From Amycolatopsis solani (GTDB lineage: Bacteria > Actinomycetota > Actinomycetes > Mycobacteriales > Pseudonocardiaceae), in contig NZ_JAWQJT010000003.1 in the NCBI RefSeq assembly GCF_033441515.1, forward strand, positions 2,402,864 through 2,466,863: a stretch of 64,000 nucleotides of DNA, given 5' to 3'. Of this stretch, positions 34,842 through 43,853 are shown in pieces (the first letter of the stretch is position 1; each line of letters starts with the position of its first letter). Below the pieces are notes generated by a model. That model saw only the letters and a program-made list of their open reading frames with translations. It ran no database searches and was not told the origin of the DNA. The position numbers were made by a program, and so were the translations under genes.

Positions 34842-34915
34842 TAGCGGGGACAGGATTTGAACCTGCGACCTCTGGGTTATGAGCCCAGCGAGCTACCGAG
34901 CTGCTCCACCCCGCG
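34842..34915 (-). tRNA. Initiator tRNA-fMet (CAT), copy 1
   Basis: This 74-nt gene has anticodon CAT in a stem with three G-C pairs (GGG/CCC), the mark of the initiator. The first pair is a C1/U72 mismatch, also an initiator feature. The acceptor stem is otherwise GCGGGG/CCCCGC. CCA is not encoded. It is identical to the copy at 37244-37317 and on the same strand. Confidence 0.93.
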
Positions 34916-34992
34916 CCGTTGTGGTACTCGAATAGATTACACGGGGTCGCCAGGGGGTTTACACCGGGGTCGTCCAACCGGCTGACCAGGCG

Positions 34993-35577
34993 TTACTCCA
35001 CTCCGAGCCATCGCCGTGCTCCACTGAGGACCATGGCCAGCCCGTCCTCGAAGCGCGCGTCGACGTCGGCGAGCAGGTCCCCGGCCTCCGCGCTGCGGTA
35101 GCGCTCGTCCAGCTCGCCCGGTTTCGGGTAGACGGCCTGCTCTTCGATGGTGAACCCGACGACGTAGCTGTAGACGGTGAACAGCGCCTGACCGGCTCGC
35201 CGCTCATCCAGTCCGGCGTCGATGCTCGCCCCGAGCGGACTCCGCTCGATCAGGCCGGTGTCGCCGAGGAAGGTGCCGGCGAAGACCTTCCCGCCGTCAC
35301 GGAAGGCCAGCATCATCCGACGCAGCGTCCGCGCCCGGTACGCGACCGCTTCCCACTCCCCCATCGACTCCGGCGGCTGCCGGTCGGCCGCCGAGTCGAC
35401 GTACATCCGCGTCGCCATCTCGTCGAGCAATTCCTGCTTGCTCTTGAGGTGCCAGTAGAGCGCCGGCGCCTTGACGCCGAGGTCGGCGGCGATCAGCCGC
35501 AGCGTGAGCCCGTTGAGGCCGACCTCGTTGAGCAGCTTCAGGCCCGAACGCGCGATGTCCTGCCTGGTCAGGGCCAT
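34993..35577 (-). CDS. TetR-family regulator (TetR/TtgR-like, with TetR_C domain)
   Basis: This is a 194-residue protein. The HTH (residues ~20-45) reads GLTLRLIAADLGVKAPALYW, followed by HLKSKQELLDEMA. This is the pattern of the TetR-class repressors of tetracycline-like ligands. The C-terminal part matches TetR_C in layout. It starts ATG at 35577, divergent from the FAD monooxygenase, with two TTAAC-N3-GTTAA operators between. It probably represses both until a ligand binds. Confidence 0.87.
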   Translation of the reverse strand: MALTRQDIARSGLKLLNEVGLNGLTLRLIAADLGVKAPALYWHLKSKQELLDEMATRMYVDSAADRQPPESMGEWEAVAYRARTLRRMMLAFRDGGKVFAGTFLGDTGLIERSPLGASIDAGLDERRAGQALFTVYSYVVGFTIEEQAVYPKPGELDERYRSAEAGDLLADVDARFEDGLAMVLSGARRWLGVE

Positions 35578-35612
35578 GTTCTTGATTCTCCTCGGGTACC
35601 CGGCTTGACAGT

Positions 35613-35661
35613 TTAACGATGTTAAGGGCATCCTCGGGTCAGGTCAATTTAACGTTGTTAA
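35613..35661. promoter_or_regulatory. Two TetR operators and the tetR promoter
   Basis: The palindromes TTAAC-GAT-GTTAA (35613-35625) and TTAAC-GTT-GTTAA (35649-35661) are centred 36 bp apart. On the minus strand, -35 TTGACC (35642-35647) and -10 TAACAT (35619-35624) with a 17-bp gap form a good promoter for the TetR gene. The first operator covers its -10. Confidence 0.75.
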
Positions 35662-35671
35662 GGAGCTGGGG

Positions 35672-37081
35672 ATGGACGAGCTGACCGCGGAGGTGGTCGT
35701 CGCCGGAGCGGGCCCGACCGGGCTGATGCTGGCGAACGAGCTGGCACTGGCCGGAGTGGACACCTGCGTGCTCGAGCGGGCGCACGAGCGGACGGGCCTG
35801 TCGAAGGCGTTGAACCTGCAGCCGCGCACGGCGGAGGTCCTGGATCTGCGCGGCCTGCTGGGCCGGGCGGAGCAGCGGTCGTTCGCGACAGTCGCGGACG
35901 GACACTTCGCGGTGATCCCGGTGGGCTACACCGGCTGGGACACCCGCCACCCGTACCAGGTCGGTATCCCGCAGGCGCAGGTCGAGGCGGCGCTGGAGGG
36001 GCGGCTGGCCGAGCAGGGCGTGAAGGTGCTCCGCGGCCACGAGCTGACCGGCTTCGAACAGGACGCTTCCGGCGTGACTGTCACAGCCGGCGACCTCCGG
36101 GTGCGCGCGGCGTACCTGGTGGGCTGCGACGGCGGCCGCAGCGCGGTGCGCAAAGCCCTGGGCCTGCCGTTCGAAGGGATCGAAGGCCACGGCCACGGCG
36201 TCTCGGCGGACGTCTTGTTCCGCACGACCCCGCCGGGCGCGCCGACGGAGTGGCGGTCGATGGGGAACATGGTGACGTCGCTCAGTCCCGGCAAGTTCGT
36301 CGGCCTGATCCCGCTGGGCGAGCCGAACCTGTACCGCCTGAGCTACGGCGACCGCCTGCATCGTCCGGAAGACCTGCGCGCGCAGGTGCCGGAGGAGGAG
36401 GTCCGCGCGGCGGTCCGCGAACGCTTCGGCGAGGAGGCGGAGATCGCGCAGATCCGCTGGGTGTCCCGGTTCTCGGACGACAGTCGCCTGGCGGAGAAGT
36501 ACCGGGTGGGCCGGGTCCTGCTGGCCGGCGACGCCGCGCACATCCATTTCCCGGCCGGCGGCCAGGGCCTCAACCTGGGGGTTCAGGACGCGATGAACCT
36601 GGGCTGGAAGCTGGCGGCGGAGGTGCGCGGCCGGGCCCCGGCCGGTCTGCTGGATTCGTACGAGGCGGAGCGTCGCGCGGTGGCTTCGGGGGTGCTGCAG
36701 AACGTGGCGGCTCAGAACGCGCTGATCCCCGTGACGCCGGACCAGCTGGCACTGCGAGCGTTGTTCCGCGACCTGGCGGCGCTCCCGGAGGTCCAGCACA
36801 AGCTGTCGGGCATGGTGTCGGGACTCGACATCGCTTACGCATCGCGGGAATCCCACCCGGCGGCAGGTGCGCGGCTCCCGGATTTCCCACTGGGCAACGG
36901 CTTCGCGAGCGACTTGTTCCACAGTGGAAGGTTCGTCCTGCTGACGAAAACCCCGGCGGAGGCCCCGCATCCGGAGGTAGTCGTAGCGCAGGTGCCAGAG
37001 CTGCCGTGGCCCGACCTGACGCAGGTACTGGTCCGCCCGGACGGTTACGTCGCCTCGACGACGGGTTCCGCGGCCGACTGA
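35672..37081 (+). CDS. FAD-dependent monooxygenase, Rox/aromatic-hydroxylase type
   Basis: This is a 469-residue class A flavin monooxygenase. The FAD-binding motif is VVAGAGPTGLMLANELAL (residues ~9-26), the DG motif is GCDGGRSAVRKALG, and the GD motif is LLAGDAAHIHFPAGGQGLNLGVQDA, with a short thioredoxin-like C-terminal part. It belongs with aromatic polyketide hydroxylases and antibiotic-inactivating enzymes such as rifampicin monooxygenase (Rox) and TetX. Control by a TetR-class repressor and location between two tRNA genes fit a resistance or detoxification role, but the substrate is not shown. Confidence 0.85.
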   Translation: MDELTAEVVVAGAGPTGLMLANELALAGVDTCVLERAHERTGLSKALNLQPRTAEVLDLRGLLGRAEQRSFATVADGHFAVIPVGYTGWDTRHPYQVGIPQAQVEAALEGRLAEQGVKVLRGHELTGFEQDASGVTVTAGDLRVRAAYLVGCDGGRSAVRKALGLPFEGIEGHGHGVSADVLFRTTPPGAPTEWRSMGNMVTSLSPGKFVGLIPLGEPNLYRLSYGDRLHRPEDLRAQVPEEEVRAAVRERFGEEAEIAQIRWVSRFSDDSRLAEKYRVGRVLLAGDAAHIHFPAGGQGLNLGVQDAMNLGWKLAAEVRGRAPAGLLDSYEAERRAVASGVLQNVAAQNALIPVTPDQLALRALFRDLAALPEVQHKLSGMVSGLDIAYASRESHPAAGARLPDFPLGNGFASDLFHSGRFVLLTKTPAEAPHPEVVVAQVPELPWPDLTQVLVRPDGYVASTTGSAAD

Positions 37082-37195
37082 CTCAGGGAATCCACAGCAA
37101 CCCGGCTCGCGTGACTCAACCCCCACCGGGGGGTCCAGGGGCGGCGAAGCCCCCCTGGCGGGGGTCCGGGGGTCCGACCCCCGGGGGAAATGCGA

Positions 37196-37236
37196 AGGAG
37201 GCGCACGCTCGCGTTTTTCGCGAGCATGCGCCTCCT
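37196..37236 (-). terminator. Terminator hairpin of initiator tRNA copy 2
   Basis: An ~18-bp stem with mismatches near its middle (37196-37213 with 37219-37236) lies just beyond the tRNA 3' end. Its arms are unlike those of the first copy although the layout is the same. Confidence 0.75.
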
Positions 37237-37243
37237 ACATCCG

Positions 37244-37317
37244 TAGCGGGGACAGGATTTGAACCTGCGACCTCTGGGTTATGAGCCCAGCGAGCTACCG
37301 AGCTGCTCCACCCCGCG
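37244..37317 (-). tRNA. Initiator tRNA-fMet (CAT), copy 2
   Basis: This 74-nt gene is identical to 34842-34915, including the C1/U72 mismatch and the three G-C pairs of the anticodon stem. It is on the same strand, 2.4 kb apart. Confidence 0.93.
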
Positions 37318-37384
37318 TCGTGAGACCTACTCTACGCCACGGTTTCCGGGAGGTGCAAAGCAGGTGCCACTTAGGTAACTGAGG

Positions 37385-40300
37385 TCACCCACCAGGCTGC
37401 GTGCTGGGCGGCGGAGCGCTCGAACTCGGTGCCGCCGGCTTGGCCGCTTCGTACTCCCTAGCGGCGGCGTCGAGCGCCGCGAGCGCCGCACCCTGGTCGG
37501 CGAAGTTGCCCGACTGCTGAGCCGCCTTCAGCTTCGCGATCGCCGCCTGGATGTCGGTGACCGCCTTGTCCAGGGCCGCGTTCCCGCTGCCGTTGCCGGG
37601 CGGGGTCGTCGGTGTCGTGGACGGGGTGGTCGGCGGCGTGGTCGTGGGCTGCCCGGCCTGCGGCGGCGTGGTGGTGGCTTCGCCGGTGCCGGCCCCGAAG
37701 ACCTGGTCGAGGGCTTCCTGCAGCGTCGCGCCGTAGCCGACCTTCGGCCCGTACGAGACGAGGACGCGGGCGAGCTGCGGGTAGCTGTTCTGGTTGCGCT
37801 GCCGGATGTAGACGGGTTCGACGTAGAGGAAGCCGTCCGCGACCGGGAGCGTGATCAGGTTGCCGTAGATCGGGATGACGTTGGGGTTGTTGAACAACGT
37901 CCGGTCCTGCGCCACCCGTGGATCGCTCTGGAAGCGGTTCTGCACCTGGACCGGACCGTCGACCTGCGTCGCGCCGGTCGCCGCGCTGGGTAGCTGGAGG
38001 ACGCGGATCTTCCCGTAGTCGTTCGCGTCGGACGACACCGACATCCACGACGCCAGGTACTGCCGCTGCAGACCGGTGAGCGAGCTCGTCAGCTGGAACG
38101 TCGGCTTGGACTGGCCCGGGGTGTCCGCGAGGACGTAGTAACCGGGCTGGTTGGCCGCGCCGGCCGCGGCCGGGTTGGCGCCGCCTTCCGCCGTCGGGTC
38201 CTGCGGGACGCTCCAGAACGCCTGCTGCGAGTAGAACTCCTGCGGGTTGCTGACGTGGTAGCGCGACAGCAGCTCACGCTGGATCTTGAAGAGGTCCTCG
38301 GGGTAGCGGAAGTGCGCGCGCAGGTCCGGCGAAATTTCGGAGCTGGGCTTCACCAGACCGGGGAAGACCTTCTCCCAGGCGTTGAGGACCGGTTCCTTGT
38401 CGTCGATCGAGTACAGCGTGACCGTGCCGTTGAAGGCGTCGACGGTCGCCTTGACGGAGTTGCGGATGTAGTTGATCGAGCTGTTGGCCTGGCGCGCGAC
38501 GCCGTTGAGGGAGTCGTTCGTGGCCGCGCCCAGCTGCGTCTGCTGGGCGTACGGGAAGTTGTTGAGCGTGGTGTAGCCGTCGATGATCCACTGGATCTTG
38601 CCGTCCACGACGGCCGGGTACGGGTCGCCGTCGAGGGTCAGCCACGGCGCGACTTTGCTGACGCGGTCGCGCGGGTCGCGGTTGTACATGATCTTCGAGT
38701 TGTCGCCGATGGCGTCGGAGAACAGGATGTTCCGTTCGCCGTATTCGGCGGCGAAGGCGAGGCGGTTGAACCAGTTGTCGACCGAGACGCCGCCGGTGCC
38801 CTTGTAGGTGTAGCGGTCGGTGGCGGTGTCGTACTCGCCGGGCGCGTTGCCGGTCGTGCCGCCGACGATGGCGTAGTCGGACTCCGCGGCGGACAGCTCG
38901 CCGTAGTAGATGCGGGGTTCCTTGACCTCGATGCCGGGCTGGCCCGAGGCCGGCGAGCCGGCGCCCGCCGGGTTCTGCGTGTCGCTGGTGGTGGCGATCG
39001 GGTAGCCGCCGTCGGAGTTGGCGTCCTTGACCGCGCGGTCGATCGTGTTGGCCGGCGCGGCGACGAACCCGTTGCCGTGGGTGTAGACGAGGTGCTTGTT
39101 GATCCAGCTCGTCTGGTTGCCGGTCAGGCCCTCGGTCTTGATCTCCTTGGCCGCGACGATGTAGTCCTGCGTCACGCCGCCGACGGTGTAGCGGTCGATG
39201 TCGAGCTTCGCCGGGAAGCCGTAGAAGTTCTCGCGGCCGACGCGCTGGGTGAAGGTGTCGGACAGGATGTTCGGGTCGAGCAGCCGGATGTTCGACATCG
39301 TCCCGCTGTCGGACTTCAGCTGCTCCTGCGTGGCGGTCGAAGCGCCGTTGTACTGCTGGTACTGCACGTCGGTGAGGCCGTACGCGCGGCGGGTGGCGTC
39401 CATGTTGCGCTGGATGGACGTCGCTTCCTTCTCGTTCGCGTTCGGCTTGACCGAGAACTGGTCGAGGATCGCGGGCCACGCGACGCCGACGAGGATGCTG
39501 GACAGGATGAGCAGCACGAGCGCGATGGCCGGGAGCTGCAGGTTGCGCAGGAAGGCGCCGGCGAAGAACGCGACCGCGCAGATCACCGAGATGCACAGCA
39601 GGATCAGCTTCGCGGGCAGGACCGCGTTCAGGTCGGTGTAGGTGGCCCCGATGAACAGCGGCGCGCCGCGGTCGGACAGCAGCAGGTTGTAGCGGTCGAA
39701 GAAGTACTCGGCCGCCTTCAGCAGGACGAACAGGCCGACGGTGATGGCGAGCTGCGCGCGGGTCGGGCCGGCGAGCTGCCCGCCCTTGCCGGCGAGCCGG
39801 ATGCCGCCGAAGACGTAGTGCGAGATCAGCGCGCCGAAGAAGGAGATGACGACCGTGATGAACAGCCAGCCGAGCAGCCAGTTGTAGAACGGGAGGTCGA
39901 AGGCGTAGAAGCCGACGTCGTTGCCGAACTCGGGGTCGGCCTGGCCGAAGGAGGTGCCGTTGAGGAACAGCTGCACGACCTGCCAGTCGCCCTGGGCGGA
40001 CAACCCGGCGATCAGGCCGGTCAGCACCGGGATGCCGATGCCGAAGAGGCGGATGCGGGCGACGATCGCCGAGCGGTAGCGCGCGAGCGGGTCGTCGGCG
40101 CCGGAGATCGGGACGAACACCGGGCGGGTCCGGTAGGCGATCATCAGGCTGACCGCGAGGGCCCCGCCGACGAGCAGCCCGACCGCGAAGAACAGGATCA
40201 CCCGGGTCACCACCTGGGTGGTGAACACCGACCGGGCGCCGACTTCGCCGAACCACAGCCAATCGACGTACGTGTCGAGGAGGCGGGCCCCGAGCAACAG

Positions 40301-40387
40301 CGCCAGCACGATCACCGCGGCGATGATGAGGAGGATCCGGCTCCGCCGGGACAGCTTCGGCAGGCTCACCGGGGGCCGAGTCGCCAC
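37385..40387 (-). CDS. UPF0182-family large membrane protein
   Basis: This is a 1000-residue protein with seven membrane helices in the first ~330 residues, then a long extracytoplasmic domain, and a C-terminal Pro/Thr-rich tail (TTTPPTTPSTTPTTPP) with an Ala/Lys helix. UPF0182 is conserved in actinobacteria (Rv3193c in M. tuberculosis by gene order); the function is unknown but it is a surface protein. It starts GTG at 40387. The Pro/Thr stretch suggests a wall-spanning linker. Confidence 0.9.
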   Translation of the reverse strand: MATRPPVSLPKLSRRSRILLIIAAVIVLALLLGARLLDTYVDWLWFGEVGARSVFTTQVVTRVILFFAVGLLVGGALAVSLMIAYRTRPVFVPISGADDPLARYRSAIVARIRLFGIGIPVLTGLIAGLSAQGDWQVVQLFLNGTSFGQADPEFGNDVGFYAFDLPFYNWLLGWLFITVVISFFGALISHYVFGGIRLAGKGGQLAGPTRAQLAITVGLFVLLKAAEYFFDRYNLLLSDRGAPLFIGATYTDLNAVLPAKLILLCISVICAVAFFAGAFLRNLQLPAIALVLLILSSILVGVAWPAILDQFSVKPNANEKEATSIQRNMDATRRAYGLTDVQYQQYNGASTATQEQLKSDSGTMSNIRLLDPNILSDTFTQRVGRENFYGFPAKLDIDRYTVGGVTQDYIVAAKEIKTEGLTGNQTSWINKHLVYTHGNGFVAAPANTIDRAVKDANSDGGYPIATTSDTQNPAGAGSPASGQPGIEVKEPRIYYGELSAAESDYAIVGGTTGNAPGEYDTATDRYTYKGTGGVSVDNWFNRLAFAAEYGERNILFSDAIGDNSKIMYNRDPRDRVSKVAPWLTLDGDPYPAVVDGKIQWIIDGYTTLNNFPYAQQTQLGAATNDSLNGVARQANSSINYIRNSVKATVDAFNGTVTLYSIDDKEPVLNAWEKVFPGLVKPSSEISPDLRAHFRYPEDLFKIQRELLSRYHVSNPQEFYSQQAFWSVPQDPTAEGGANPAAAGAANQPGYYVLADTPGQSKPTFQLTSSLTGLQRQYLASWMSVSSDANDYGKIRVLQLPSAATGATQVDGPVQVQNRFQSDPRVAQDRTLFNNPNVIPIYGNLITLPVADGFLYVEPVYIRQRNQNSYPQLARVLVSYGPKVGYGATLQEALDQVFGAGTGEATTTPPQAGQPTTTPPTTPSTTPTTPPGNGSGNAALDKAVTDIQAAIAKLKAAQQSGNFADQGAALAALDAAAREYEAAKPAAPSSSAPPPSTQPGG

Positions 40388-40536
40388 GGCACACGCTCCT
40401 GTCTTCGTCAACACTTGAGCAGGGGCGCGTGCGCCCCCTGATTCCCTAACTCTACGGATGCCCGGTGAAGTTCCCGGGACCCGCCCAAACCGGACTCGCG
40501 GCAATCACGCGCCGACCGGCCTGACACGATGTGCGC

Positions 40537-41076
40537 ATGGCAGCAGACGAAGCGCGACAGGCCGGCGTGGCCGCGCTCGCCCGTGAGATCGAGGAGTTCA
40601 TGGCCGCGGGGGGCTGGGACCAGCCGCCGCAGCTGTTCGCGCTGGTGCCGACCGCGGCGCTGCTGGACGAGCAGCCGGAGCTGGCCGGGCAGCTGGACCG
40701 GGCGAACCCGCTGACGCCGGTGGCGCAGGAGGCGCTGCCCGAGGGCGACCTCGCCGAGGCGCTGGGCCGGATCGCGTGGCCCGATCTGGTGATCGGCTGC
40801 GCGCTGGCGCAGGAGATCATCGTGCTGCCGCCGGGCTCGGAGTCGGAGCTGCCGGACGTCGCCGAGGCGGACGCGGAGAGCCTGCGCCGCGCGGCCGCCG
40901 ACCACCCGCAGCGGACGGAGGCCCGCCTGGTGGCCGCGGTCGTGCGCGACGGCGAAGGCGCCTGCGTGATGCGGCTGCGCGGGGTCGGCGCGGAAGAGCC
41001 GGTCGACGAGATCGTCGAAAGCCCGGACCTGGCGCCGAACCTCCTCGAAGCCCTCAAGGCGACGCTGCTCCCCTAG
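40537..41076 (+). CDS. PPA1309-like conserved protein
   Basis: This is a 179-residue acidic cytoplasmic protein that begins ATG at 40537 (a GTG two codons up is possible). The pattern is a helical N-part, WPDLVIGCALAQEIIVLPP, then ARLVAAVVRDGEGACVMRLRG. It is a conserved actinobacterial family (PPA1309) of unknown function, normally found next to UPF0182 and the PDZ protease as here. Its end overlaps the convergent protease gene by 4 bp. Confidence 0.8.
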   Translation: MAADEARQAGVAALAREIEEFMAAGGWDQPPQLFALVPTAALLDEQPELAGQLDRANPLTPVAQEALPEGDLAEALGRIAWPDLVIGCALAQEIIVLPPGSESELPDVAEADAESLRRAAADHPQRTEARLVAAVVRDGEGACVMRLRGVGAEEPVDEIVESPDLAPNLLEALKATLLP

Positions 41077-42179
41077 CAGGCGGCCGTCGGGCGGCCCGCC
41101 TTCAGGTTGCCGAGCTGGGTGAGCGCGTCGTCCAGTGTGGACACCTTGATGAGGTTGAGCCCGGCGGGCGCGTTGGTCCTGGCCTCGGCGCAGTTGTGCT
41201 CGGGCACCAGGAAGTCGGTCGCGCCGGCCTCGCGCGCGCCGACGACCTTGAACGAGATCCCCCCGATCGGGTCGACCTCACCGGTCTCGGTGATTTCGCC
41301 GGTGCCGGCGATGTGCCGCCCGCCGGCCAGGTCGCCGGGCTGCAGCCGGTCGATGATCGCGAGCGTGAACATCAGGCCCGCCGACGGACCGCCGACGTCC
41401 TGCAGGGAGATGTTGACGGTGAAGGGCGCGTCGGCGCGGTCGACCGCGGTGAGGCCGATGAAGCCTTCCTTGCGGTCCGGGCGCGAGGCGAGCGTGAGCG
41501 GCACGGTCCGCTCGGGCTGGCCGTCGGACTGGAAGGTGATCTGGACGGTCTGGCCGGGCAGCGTGCCGGCCAGCGCGGCCCGCACGTCGGCGGCCTCGAC
41601 GACCTTCTTGCCGTTGACGGTGATCAGCTTGTCGCCGGGCGAGAGCACGTGGTCGGCGGGGCTGCCGGAGACGATCTGCTTGGCCAGCACCTTGATCGGG
41701 TAGCCGAGCTTGCGCAGCGCGGCGACCTGCGCGTTCGTCTGCGAGTCCTGCAGCTGCTGGATGTTCTCCTGCTTGACCTGCTCGTTCGTCTCGCCGGGCT
41801 TGAAGTACTCCTCGCGCGGCGCGAGCGCGTAGCGGCCGCTGGCCCAGAAGCCGAGGCCCTGGAAGAGGGTGACGCCGTCGTGCAGCGAGACGGTCGTCAT
41901 CCGCAGTTCGCCGGTGGTCTGGAAGGTGTCGTGACCGGTGACCTGGATGACCGGGTTGCCCGCGGCGTCGCGACCCAGCGTGTCGTAGGTCGGCCCGGGG
42001 CTGATCGCGACGAACGGCACGGGCACGACCGAGCCGAGCACCACGAAGATCAGGAACAGCGAGCCGCTGACCACGAGAGTCCAGCCGCGGCGGGTCATCC
42101 GCCGGGCCTCGCCGGCGGGTTCCGCGGCCGGTTCCGGCGCGCTCTTCGCGGGGGCGGTCTGCTCGGAGGACTTGGTCAC
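41073..42179 (-). CDS. Membrane-anchored PDZ/Lon-type serine protease (YlbL family)
   Basis: This is a 368-residue protein: a cytoplasmic Ala/Pro-rich tail (1-30), one membrane helix (~32-55), an outside PDZ domain (~165-240; IVSGSPADHVLSPGDKLITVNG) and a Lon-like proteolytic domain. The Ser-Lys dyad is visible as VGGPSAGLMFTLAI and GGISFKVVGAREAGA. It starts GTG at 42179. The orthologue by order is Rv3194c. Its substrates are unknown; envelope protein quality control is likely. Confidence 0.9.
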   Translation of the reverse strand: MTKSSEQTAPAKSAPEPAAEPAGEARRMTRRGWTLVVSGSLFLIFVVLGSVVPVPFVAISPGPTYDTLGRDAAGNPVIQVTGHDTFQTTGELRMTTVSLHDGVTLFQGLGFWASGRYALAPREEYFKPGETNEQVKQENIQQLQDSQTNAQVAALRKLGYPIKVLAKQIVSGSPADHVLSPGDKLITVNGKKVVEAADVRAALAGTLPGQTVQITFQSDGQPERTVPLTLASRPDRKEGFIGLTAVDRADAPFTVNISLQDVGGPSAGLMFTLAIIDRLQPGDLAGGRHIAGTGEITETGEVDPIGGISFKVVGAREAGATDFLVPEHNCAEARTNAPAGLNLIKVSTLDDALTQLGNLKAGRPTAAC

Positions 42180-42280
42180 GCCCGACAGCGTACGGTGACC
42201 GTGTTCGCTTCTCGGTGAAGGCCACGCACATGGGTCCGGTTGACGCCCTCGACGGCCGCCGACCCGCGTACGGTGGACAC

Positions 42281-43678
42281 ATGAGCAAACCCCCGTTCGG
42301 CTTCGGACCGTCCGATCCCGACAAACGAGGTGAGAACGACCCCTCGGAGCCCTCGGGTGCCGAGGCCTTCAACCAGCTCGGGCAGATGCTGAGCCAGCTG
42401 GGCCAGATGCTCAGCCAGGCCGGTACGTCCAGCGGGCCGGTGAACTACGACCTCGCCAAGCAGATCGCCCTCCAGACACTGGGCAGCGCCGGCAACACCG
42501 GCGAAAGCCGCCTCGGCTTCAGCGGCGGCGACGACGCGAACGCCGCGGTCCGCGACGCCGCCCACCTGGCCGAACTGTGGCTCGACGCGGCCACGGTGTT
42601 CCCGGCCGGCGCGACGTCCACGGTCGCCTGGTCCCCGCGCACCTGGGTGGAGAAGACGCTCCCGACGTGGCAGCGCCTCTGCGACCCGGTGGCCCAGCAG
42701 ATCTCGGGCGCGTGGATGCAGGCGCTGCCGGAGGAAGCCAAGCAGGCGGCCGGCCCGCTGCTGCAGATGATGGGCCAGATGGGCGGCATGGCGTTCGGCT
42801 CCCAGCTCGGCAACGCGCTGGCCCAGCTGGCGTCGGAGATGCTGACCTCGTCCGAGATCGGCCTCCCGCTGGCCCCCGCCGGGACATCGGCCCTGCTGCC
42901 CGCGAACATCGAGAAGTTCGCCGACGGCCTGGAGCTGCCGAACAGCGAGATCCTGGTGTTCCTGGCCGCGCGCGAGGCCGCGCACCAGCGCCTGTTCACG
43001 CACGTGCCGTGGCTGCGCCAGCGCCTGCTGGCCACGGTCGAGGAGTTCGCCCACGGCATCACGGTCGACACCTCCGCCCTGGAGTCCCTGGCCGGCCGCA
43101 TCGACCCGTCGAACCCGGCGAGCATCGAAGAGGCCATGTCTTCGGGTCTCCTGGAGCCCCAGACCACGGACGAGCAGAAGGCGGCGCTGAGGCGCCTCGA
43201 GACCCTCCTCGCCCTGGTCGAAGGCTGGGTGGACGTGGTGGTGGCCGAAGCGGTCGGCGACCGCCTCCCAGGCGCTGACGCGCTGCGCGAGACCCTGCGC
43301 CGCCGCCGCGCGACGGGCGGCCCGGCCGAGCAGACGTTCGCCACACTGGTCGGCCTGGAACTGCGCCCCCGGCGCATGAGGGACGCATCCAACCTGTGGA
43401 GCCTGGTAGGCGACCGCCACGGCACGGAGAAGCGCGACGGCCTCTGGTCCCACCCGGACCTGATGCCGACGGCGGAGGACCTGGACGAGCCGATCGACTT
43501 CGCCGACCGCGTCGGCGAGAGCGGCTCGCTCGACGACCTGGACCCGATCGCCGAGCTGGAGCGGACGGAGCGAGCGGAGCGGGAGCGGGAGAACCCACCG
43601 TCATCCGAGTCCGGCGCCGACTCCGGGGCGGACAAGGACAAGGGCACCGACACCGACAAGGGCGACCAGCCGTCCTGA
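42281..43678 (+). CDS. Zinc-dependent metalloprotease-like protein (zincin_2/DUF2342 type)
   Basis: This is a 465-residue protein. A Gly/Gln-rich N-terminus (QLGQMLSQLGQMLSQAG) is followed by a helical domain with the family motif AAREAAHQRLFTHVPWL, and a C-terminal acidic, disordered tail (SGADSGADKDKGTDTDKGDQ). In this family the zinc-ligand pattern differs from plain HExxH. The orthologue by order is Rv3195, divergent from the PDZ protease as here. The ATG start is at 42281. Confidence 0.85.
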   Translation: MSKPPFGFGPSDPDKRGENDPSEPSGAEAFNQLGQMLSQLGQMLSQAGTSSGPVNYDLAKQIALQTLGSAGNTGESRLGFSGGDDANAAVRDAAHLAELWLDAATVFPAGATSTVAWSPRTWVEKTLPTWQRLCDPVAQQISGAWMQALPEEAKQAAGPLLQMMGQMGGMAFGSQLGNALAQLASEMLTSSEIGLPLAPAGTSALLPANIEKFADGLELPNSEILVFLAAREAAHQRLFTHVPWLRQRLLATVEEFAHGITVDTSALESLAGRIDPSNPASIEEAMSSGLLEPQTTDEQKAALRRLETLLALVEGWVDVVVAEAVGDRLPGADALRETLRRRRATGGPAEQTFATLVGLELRPRRMRDASNLWSLVGDRHGTEKRDGLWSHPDLMPTAEDLDEPIDFADRVGESGSLDDLDPIAELERTERAERERENPPSSESGADSGADKDKGTDTDKGDQPS

Positions 43679-43688
43679 CCTGAGCCGG

Positions 43689-43721
43689 CTGCGACCATCG
43701 GCCTGAGAGCCGTGGTCGCAG
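43689..43721 (+). terminator. Hairpin after the metalloprotease-like gene
   Basis: The arms 43689-43702 and 43709-43721 (CTGCGACCA / TGGTCGCAG core, one bulge) lie just beyond the stop. Confidence 0.55.
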
Positions 43722-43853
43722 TGCGGCCAGTCGCCCAAGCTGAGTCGACGACAGCCGACCGCCCGGAGCTGAAGTTCAGCGGCGCGGCCGCCTTGAGCCG
43801 TGGTCCAGAGGGCCGGTGACCTGCGCAGCGGGTCATCGGCCCTCTGCCGTTCG

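Noticed and set aside
37385..40504. Longer start for the UPF0182 protein
   Set aside because: The extra 39 residues have no membrane or domain features; GTG 40387 gives the usual family beginning.
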